Below, one piece after another: positions 33,382 through 38,475 of a stretch of DNA of 38,475 nucleotides. The notes under the pieces are model-generated. The model did not search any database. It worked only from the letters and a program-made list of their open reading frames with translations, and was not told where the DNA came from. Source of the DNA: JAYWIG01 sp043789035. GTDB taxonomy: Bacteria; Pseudomonadota; Gammaproteobacteria; Burkholderiales; Burkholderiaceae_E. The stretch spans positions 1 through 38,475 of the forward strand of contig JAYWIG010000259.1 in NCBI GenBank assembly GCA_043789035.1. Reading direction: 5' to 3'. Each line of letters begins with the position of its first letter. Position 1 is the stretch's first letter. A program made the translations under genes and the position numbers.

Positions 33382-34331
33382 TTAGCAGTATGAATTGAAG
33401 CGTTTATTAGAAGCTGATCGCGGGCAGCCGCACTTATTGCCGAGGCACCTATCGAACCTGAAAGCGCCTGATGCCATTCATGCGTCCAAGTACTCGGGAC
33501 TAAACGCTCAGCTTCCGCTCTCACCAAAGCCTGTAACGGCGCATCGCCTGGACATTTCGGAATCGAGGCTACAACCCGCGAAATCAATGCGTTGTAATAG
33601 TCTAGAGCCCCACCCAAACCCAATTCACGCGCCGAACTCGGCCGACTGTGCGCAGTATCTTGGCCAGTAGGTTTACCCAAAGAGGCAGGGTCGGACATCA
33701 CATCCCGAATGTCATCAGCAACTTGATAGGCCTCGCCTAAAAGCTCGCCAAACTCCTGCCATCCATCCCCGCAATGACCTGCAGCAACAGCGCCTGCGCG
33801 GGTCGCAGCAGAAAACAATGCACCCGTTTTGGCTTGCTGATAGTCCGCGAGTTGAACTTTTGGTTCACACTCCCAAGATTGCCCAGCCGTAATTCCGAAA
33901 GGTACGCCAACACCTTGAGCCACGATGCCGAGCACAGCAGGTAAAGTAGTAGGCTCGCAACCTATCGCTAGTGATTGAAAAGCCATGACAATGAGTGCAT
34001 CGCCCGCCAATACGGCCAGTGGCTCGCCAAAAGCCGCATGTACTGAAGGCAAACCGCGGCGAATCGCAGCGTTATCAAAACACGGCAAATCATCATGCAC
34101 CAGTGAAGCGCAATGAATAAATTCAATGGCAACGGCAGCACTCATTGCTGAGCGCAAATCGCTGGCATTGCAAGCTGTTGCAACTGCCAAACAAAGCTTG
34201 GGGCGAATTCGGGCACCACCGGGAAAAACGGAGTGTCGTATCGCTGCTGCAAGCTTTGGTGGCCCCGCCGGATGTTCGAAGCGAGCAATGGTTTGCTCGA
34301 GTGCCTGCTCAATGAGTAATTCGGCTTTCAT
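33378..34331 (-). CDS. crtE: Geranylgeranyl diphosphate synthase CrtE
   Basis: CrtE supplies C20 diphosphate for carotenoids and the bacteriochlorophyll tail. The 317 aa protein has a first Asp-rich motif HDDLPCFDN (D80, D81, D86) followed by RRGLPSVHAAFG, and a second motif QVADDIRD (D206, D207, D210). Position 88 is Ala-Ala where many relatives have further Asp residues after the first motif. It is the promoter-proximal gene of crtEF, with a perfect PpsR palindrome about 80 bp upstream. Confidence 0.94.
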   Translation of the reverse strand: MKAELLIEQALEQTIARFEHPAGPPKLAAAIRHSVFPGGARIRPKLCLAVATACNASDLRSAMSAAVAIEFIHCASLVHDDLPCFDNAAIRRGLPSVHAAFGEPLAVLAGDALIVMAFQSLAIGCEPTTLPAVLGIVAQGVGVPFGITAGQSWECEPKVQLADYQQAKTGALFSAATRAGAVAAGHCGDGWQEFGELLGEAYQVADDIRDVMSDPASLGKPTGQDTAHSRPSSARELGLGGALDYYNALISRVVASIPKCPGDAPLQALVRAEAERLVPSTWTHEWHQALSGSIGASAISAAARDQLLINASIHTAK

Positions 34332-34387
34332 GGGACCCTTTCAATGAAGTGCTAATCTGGAAGCGCAAACTCCTGCGACGAACCGTC

Positions 34388-34415
34388 AATCTAACACTTC
34401 ACATCAAAATGTCAA
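34388..34415 (-). promoter_or_regulatory. Candidate crtE promoter
   Basis: Minus-strand TTGACA (34415-34410), a 16-bp spacer and TAGATT (34393-34388) lie about 57 bp upstream of the crtE start. The -35 is one arm of the PpsR palindrome. Confidence 0.5.
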
Positions 34416-34777
34416 GTATACTTGACACTATTCTCACATCACCAAACCCTGTTTGGATCTTAAAAATCGCAAGGAGAGCGGATATTTCAGCTACTTTTCT
34501 CATCAATCTAGTGCTGTTAATCTCGGTAGCCGAAGGTTTGCTTCTTTTTTGCTATCACCGATTCACAGGCCGAGGTTTAGCTCCGCACCAATATGCAATG
34601 AACTTAGTCGCAGGGCTTTGTTTAATGCTCGCCATTCGCAGCGTTTCATCAGCGTTGCCTGAACAGTTTGCCGATCTCGCTCCGCCTCAGATGCTTTTAA
34701 TTGCCTGCTTGCTTGCGGCCGGAATCGCTCATTGGACAGATATTTATCGACGCTGGAAGCGCACGAGCGCTCACTAA
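34409..34777 (+). CDS. Small unknown membrane protein upstream of the DUF3422 gene
   Basis: I do not recognise this gene. From the ATG at 34409 it encodes 122 aa with about three hydrophobic segments (near 28-48, 62-80 and 92-108) and a basic C-terminal end (YRRWKRTSAH). Ala/Leu content and a stop 6 bp before the next gene suggest it is real and co-transcribed with the DUF3422 gene. The start is uncertain. The ATG lies directly on a PpsR palindrome and has no ribosome binding site, a GTG at 34349 would extend it by 20 residues, and an AGGAG at about 34471 precedes only an ATT. No function is proposed beyond membrane location. Confidence 0.55.
   Translation: MSSILDTILTSPNPVWILKIARRADISATFLINLVLLISVAEGLLLFCYHRFTGRGLAPHQYAMNLVAGLCLMLAIRSVSSALPEQFADLAPPQMLLIACLLAAGIAHWTDIYRRWKRTSAH
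34410..34427. promoter_or_regulatory. Perfect PpsR/CrtJ palindrome between crtE and the unknown membrane gene
   Basis: TGTCAAGTATACTTGACA is fully palindromic and fits TGT-N12-ACA. It is the only perfectly symmetric copy in the window. It overlaps the crtE -35 and also the first codons of the divergent membrane-protein gene. Confidence 0.8.
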
Positions 34778-34783
34778 ACCACC

Positions 34784-36067
34784 ATGCCGCTATTGCCACC
34801 TAATCATCCTGAACGATTTGTACTTGCCGAGGAAGTGCATGCTCGACCTCCTATTCTCATACCGTCGCCAGCGCAAGCAACCTACGTCGCATTATTGGTT
34901 GCGCCAGAAAATCGAGAAAAGGAGCTGGCACACTTGCGAACACTTTGCGAAATGTTCGCGGCCCCAAGCCCTACCGGTAACGCTACCCATTTAAGTGCAA
35001 TCCTTGGCGGTGTTCGGCTGAAATGGGAACGTCATGGGGAATTTTCTGGCTATACCTTTGTTGCTAGTGGAGACGGAGTAAAAGCGGATAGCTTTGCAGA
35101 TACTGCTACTCAATTGCTGCCTGCCGATTGGCTCGCCAATATTCCAGGCCAAACGGTCGCTGCTGCTCACTTGCTTTTACGAATAAGTGAACCCATACTA
35201 AATTCCAGCATTGACCACTCATCTTGGTTCGGAGCCAACATGGTTGTGGGAGCCTCTATAGAGGGAAACAACGCAACCGTACTAACTGATTTCAAAATTC
35301 ACAATGACGGATTTGCCAGATTTATACTACTTGATCATGATTTAAAGCCTCGCCAAGCGGGGCAAATCATGCAGAGGCTGTTCGAAATCGAGGCATATCG
35401 AAATCTAGCACTACTCGCTCTGCCAATCGCACGACGGCAATCACCGAGAATTCTTGCAATTGAACAATCACTGGCTGTACTAACTGATGGCATTGCCAAA
35501 GACGATGGCGAAGACGAAAAACTTCTTCATGAGCTTACTCGCCTTGCTGCAGAAGTGGAAAGCGGTTTAGCCGCCAGCCAATTTAGATTCGGTGCCTGCC
35601 GCGCTTACTTCGAACTGGTAACGACCCGAATTGTCGAATTGCGTGAAGAACGTATACCCGGCGTGCAAACCATTGAGGAATTCATGTCACGCCGATTCAA
35701 ACCTGCGGTCGCAACCTGCACTACTGTCTCCCAGCGACTAAGGGATTTATCCGAAAGAGTTGCCCAAGCCAGCGGTCTACTATCAACTAGGGTCAACATT
35801 GCGCGGGAGAAACAAAACCAACAATTGCTCAGCTCAATGGACAAAAGAGCGAAGCTACAACTGCGGTTACAACAAACAGTCGAAGGTCTTTCAATTGCCG
35901 CCATCGTTTATTACATTGTTGGCTTATTTAACTATTTACTTAAAGCACTGAAAGCAGGCGGCGCTAACATCAATGTTGATTTGTTGATTGGTATCAGCAT
36001 TCCCATTTTTCTTGTGATGATCATGGTTGGTGTACGCAAGGTGAGGGCAAAAATTTCCAGCGGTTAA
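34784..36067 (+). CDS. DUF3422 family membrane-anchored protein
   Basis: The 427 aa protein matches the DUF3422 pattern. It starts with HPERFVLAEEVHARPP (8-23), and WERHGEFSGYTFV is near residues 84-96. A helical middle region includes SRRFKPAVATCTTVSQRLRDLSERVAQASGLLSTRV (about 304-339), and two transmembrane segments close to the C-terminus follow (about 366-386 and 397-416). The family is annotated only as uncharacterised and membrane-associated. It resembles a cytosolic coiled-coil body tethered by a C-terminal hairpin. It lies between crtE and bchI and is 6 bp downstream of the small membrane protein gene, so a link to photosynthesis is suggested by context only. Confidence 0.85.
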   Translation: MPLLPPNHPERFVLAEEVHARPPILIPSPAQATYVALLVAPENREKELAHLRTLCEMFAAPSPTGNATHLSAILGGVRLKWERHGEFSGYTFVASGDGVKADSFADTATQLLPADWLANIPGQTVAAAHLLLRISEPILNSSIDHSSWFGANMVVGASIEGNNATVLTDFKIHNDGFARFILLDHDLKPRQAGQIMQRLFEIEAYRNLALLALPIARRQSPRILAIEQSLAVLTDGIAKDDGEDEKLLHELTRLAAEVESGLAASQFRFGACRAYFELVTTRIVELREERIPGVQTIEEFMSRRFKPAVATCTTVSQRLRDLSERVAQASGLLSTRVNIAREKQNQQLLSSMDKRAKLQLRLQQTVEGLSIAAIVYYIVGLFNYLLKALKAGGANINVDLLIGISIPIFLVMIMVGVRKVRAKISSG

Positions 36068-36156
36068 CAAGAAGTAGCTTCAATGGTTGCGTATTAAATG
36101 TTCAACTATACTCAGAGTTATTTTTCAACAAAATTTAGAACGCCGTTCCAGTACCT

Positions 36157-37179
36157 ATGAAACTAGCCTTTCCATTCTCCGCCATTGTTGGGCAAGAAGA
36201 AATGAAACAAGCAATATTGCTCACCTGCATTGACCCTAGCATAGGCGGAGTACTCGCATTTGGCGATAGAGGAACAGGTAAATCAACGGCCATTCGAGCG
36301 CTTGCTGCCCTTTTGCCTGAATTGAAAGCGGTAAAAGGATGCAGCTATGGCTGTGACCCCAATTCGCTCAATAGCTTATGTAGTGACTGCCAAGTACTAA
36401 AGACCAAGGGGCCTTTAAAAACAATCGCAAAACCTGTACCTGTAATTGACTTACCTCTTGGGGCCACAGAAGACAGGGTGGTGGGCGCTCTCGATTTAGA
36501 AAAAGCATTGTCGGCAGGTATCAAAGCGTTTGAGCCGGGCTTACTTGCGCAAGCCAATCGAGGCTTTCTTTATATTGATGAAGTTAACTTACTCGATGAT
36601 CACTTAGTCGACCTACTGATCGACGTTGCGGCATCTGGCGAAAATCTTGTTGAACGAGATGGACTGAGCATTCGACACCCTGCAAAATTTGTACTGATTG
36701 GTTCTGGAAACCCTGAAGAGGGCGAACTACGACCACAGTTGCTCGATCGCTTCGGTCTATCAGTTGAGATTAAAACCCCTACAACAGTGAAAGAGCGCGT
36801 GGAAATCGTAAAACGCCGCGATGCCTTTGAGACCGATCCAGCAGGGTTCACTCTCTTGTGGAAAAGCGCGAACGACAAAGTAATGCAATCAATCACAGCG
36901 GCAAAGAAAAAGCTACCGTCAATTCTGGTAAGTGACGAGGTGCATGAAAAAGCGGCGGAGCTTTGCATCAAACTTGGCACAGATGGTTTGCGTGGAGAAC
37001 TCACACTAGTAAGATCAGCGCGAGCATTTTGCGCGCTTCAAGGCAAAAAGACTGTCGACCTTGGCCATCTCAAACAAGTCGCAACTAGTGCGCTTCGGCA
37101 TAGGCTTAGGCGCAACCCAACTGACGATTCTGGTTCAGGTGCGCGTGTAGAGCGAGCGCTAGCCGAGGTTCTTCCATAG
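36157..37179 (+). CDS. bchI: Magnesium chelatase ATPase subunit I (BchI)
   Basis: BchI is the AAA+ motor of the BchHID magnesium chelatase, which commits protoporphyrin IX to bacteriochlorophyll. The 340 aa protein has Walker A GDRGTGKS (36-43), Walker B FLYIDE (137-142) and sensor-1 GSGNPEEGELRPQLLDRFG (about 187-205). A four-cysteine cluster (C62, C66, C75, C78) lies just after the P-loop helix. Its TAG shares one base with the bchD GTG. The 89-bp gap upstream shows no clear operator. The catalytic partner bchH is not in the window. Confidence 0.96.
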   Translation: MKLAFPFSAIVGQEEMKQAILLTCIDPSIGGVLAFGDRGTGKSTAIRALAALLPELKAVKGCSYGCDPNSLNSLCSDCQVLKTKGPLKTIAKPVPVIDLPLGATEDRVVGALDLEKALSAGIKAFEPGLLAQANRGFLYIDEVNLLDDHLVDLLIDVAASGENLVERDGLSIRHPAKFVLIGSGNPEEGELRPQLLDRFGLSVEIKTPTTVKERVEIVKRRDAFETDPAGFTLLWKSANDKVMQSITAAKKKLPSILVSDEVHEKAAELCIKLGTDGLRGELTLVRSARAFCALQGKKTVDLGHLKQVATSALRHRLRRNPTDDSGSGARVERALAEVLP

Positions 37180-38475
37180 TGGACGAGCAGTGGTTTGACT
37201 CGCTACTAGCGGCAGCATGTATGGCTGTGGCACCACAAGCCGTCAAAGGTATACAAGTGCGTGCGACTGCTGGGCCACTCAGGGATTTTTGGCTTGGGTA
37301 TTACACAAAGTTAGTAAGAGCACCTGTTCAGAAGATTCCCTGCACGGTCGATGAAGAAAGATTGCTAGGCGGTATAGACATCGCCGCATCACTCACTTTG
37401 GGCAAGCCAACTAAGCAAGCAGGATTGCTGTATTCTTCGAAGAATCAAACGCTAATTCTTGCAATGGCGGAGAGACTACAACAGCGCAGCGCAGCCTTAA
37501 TCGCACAAGCTTTAGAAACAGAAGATTTTGGAGCCATCGCTTTTGACGAAAGTGCCAATGATGATGAGGCCATTGCAATATGCTTAGATGAAAAACTACC
37601 TGTTGTTTTAACATTAGACGGCATCAGTCGAATAGACTTTGAAGCAATCTCGTCAGGCAGTGACAGTAATGCTAACGATCTGCCTTTAGCGGCAATCGAC
37701 CTCGCGAGATTAACCTATCAGCGAGTGACGTATGATGAAGCTGACGTCAATGCACTTTGCAGCGCTGCAATTGCCCTCGGTGTTGATTCAATGCGAGCAC
37801 CGATTGCTGCATTAACGATGGCAAAGATACACGCGGCACTACAAGGCCGCAATGCTATTGAGGAAGACGATTTAAGTTTTGCGGTACGAGTAGTGATTGC
37901 ACCTAGGGCTACGCAGATACCCTCCGAACCACAAGAGGAAGACCCATCAGAGGCGCCGCTCGATACAGGGTCTGAATCGCAGGATAATCAAACCGAGCAG
38001 CAAAACAAAGATTCTGTTGACAGTGAAGAAAATAGTCCTCCTTTACCTTCAGAAGATGAAGTTTCACAGCTGCAAGAATTAATTCTTCAAGCCGCACTTG
38101 CATCAATTCCGAAAGATCTTTTAGCCTCCCTGCAAAACTCTGGCAAAGCAGCTAAAGTTAGAAGCGCGGGCAATAGCGGTGCAATACAACGAGGCGGCCA
38201 ACGAGGTCGATCCGCAGGCATTTTTCGAAAAAAACCGGACGCACAAGCCAAGATTCATTTGCTGCATACACTGCGTGCCAGCATTGTCTGGCAAAAAATA
38301 CGAAAGCAACAAGCACTAGCTCAAGACAAACCGACGGAACACCGAAAAATCATTATTCGAAAAGATGACTTTCGCTATCAAAAGATCGAACAAAAAGCTA
38401 AGAGCACGATTGTGTTTGCCATCGATGCGTCAGGGTCATCCGCATTGCACCGTTTGGCAGAGGCCAAGGGTGCGA
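37179..38475 (+). CDS. bchD: Magnesium chelatase subunit D (BchD), 3' part beyond the window
   Basis: BchD bridges BchI and BchH. The GTG start overlaps the bchI stop (TAGTG) and 432 codons are present before the edge. An N-terminal AAA+-like region (about 1-245) lacks intact Walker motifs, as is usual. An acidic, Pro/Glu-rich linker (about 247-293) follows, then a basic region with IQRGGQRGRSAGIF. The start of the integrin-I domain follows with the metal-site motif IDASGSS close to the right edge. Roughly 130 or more residues are missing. Confidence 0.94.
   Translation, partial: MDEQWFDSLLAAACMAVAPQAVKGIQVRATAGPLRDFWLGYYTKLVRAPVQKIPCTVDEERLLGGIDIAASLTLGKPTKQAGLLYSSKNQTLILAMAERLQQRSAALIAQALETEDFGAIAFDESANDDEAIAICLDEKLPVVLTLDGISRIDFEAISSGSDSNANDLPLAAIDLARLTYQRVTYDEADVNALCSAAIALGVDSMRAPIAALTMAKIHAALQGRNAIEEDDLSFAVRVVIAPRATQIPSEPQEEDPSEAPLDTGSESQDNQTEQQNKDSVDSEENSPPLPSEDEVSQLQELILQAALASIPKDLLASLQNSGKAAKVRSAGNSGAIQRGGQRGRSAGIFRKKPDAQAKIHLLHTLRASIVWQKIRKQQALAQDKPTEHRKIIIRKDDFRYQKIEQKAKSTIVFAIDASGSSALHRLAEAKGA

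Noticed and set aside
36068..36156. PpsR site or promoter for bchI
   Set aside because: A TTCAAC direct repeat and a TATACT are present, but no TGT-N12-ACA palindrome and no convincing -35/-10 pair.
1..38475. tRNA or rRNA genes, CRISPR arrays, transposases, attachment sites
   Set aside because: None seen; the window is almost fully accounted for by photosynthesis genes and short intergenic gaps.

Overview
The window is a nearly complete photosynthesis gene cluster (PGC) of a purple, aerobic-type anoxygenic phototrophic proteobacterium. It encodes the type-II reaction centre (pufL, pufM, puhA, tetraheme pufC), the LH1 antenna (pufB, pufA), bacteriochlorophyll a synthesis from Mg-protoporphyrin onward, and a spheroidene/spirilloxanthin-type carotenoid pathway (crtA, B, C, D, E, F, I). 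It also carries the regulators PpsR/CrtJ and PpaA/AerR. The oxygen-dependent cyclase acsF is present inside the puh operon, while bchE, puc (LH2) genes and pufX are not seen. Gene order and a roughly even base composition suggest a beta- or gammaproteobacterium (Rubrivivax-like or Congregibacter-like layout). Genus cannot be assigned from sequence reading alone.

Layout. (1) 1-5938, minus strand: ppaA, ppsR, then bchG, a PucC-family transporter and bchP, which runs off the left edge. (2) 5939-6248: a divergent regulatory region with two PpsR-like palindromes. (3) 6249-19560, plus strand: one 13-kb tightly packed superoperon, bchF-N-B-L-M-lhaA-puhA-B-C-acsF-puhE-crtI-crtB, with many ATGA overlaps. 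bchH is missing from its usual place between bchB and bchL. (4) 34331-19567, minus strand: crtE-crtF, then bchC-X-Y-Z-pufQ-B-A-L-M-C-crtA-D-C, converging on the first superoperon with only 6 bp between crtB and crtC. (5) 34409-38475, plus strand: a small unknown membrane protein, a DUF3422 protein, bchI and the 5' part of bchD, cut by the right edge.

Regulation. Palindromes of the PpsR/CrtJ type (TGT-N12-ACA, here extended to about TGTCAAgtttaaTTGACA) lie upstream of bchG, between ppaA and bchF, upstream of bchC (two copies 8 bp apart) and upstream of crtE. In each case the TTGACA half doubles as a candidate -35 element, so the repressor would directly occlude RNA polymerase. ppsR and ppaA are themselves in the cluster.

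Points of interest: PufC carries a C-terminal OmpA-like peptidoglycan-binding domain. crtC has no ordinary start codon near its homologous N-terminus and sits in the -1 frame of a CAAAAAG heptamer at the end of crtD. bchH is absent. A perfect PpsR palindrome covers the start of an unknown membrane gene next to a DUF3422 gene. Strong intercistronic hairpins separate puf cistrons.
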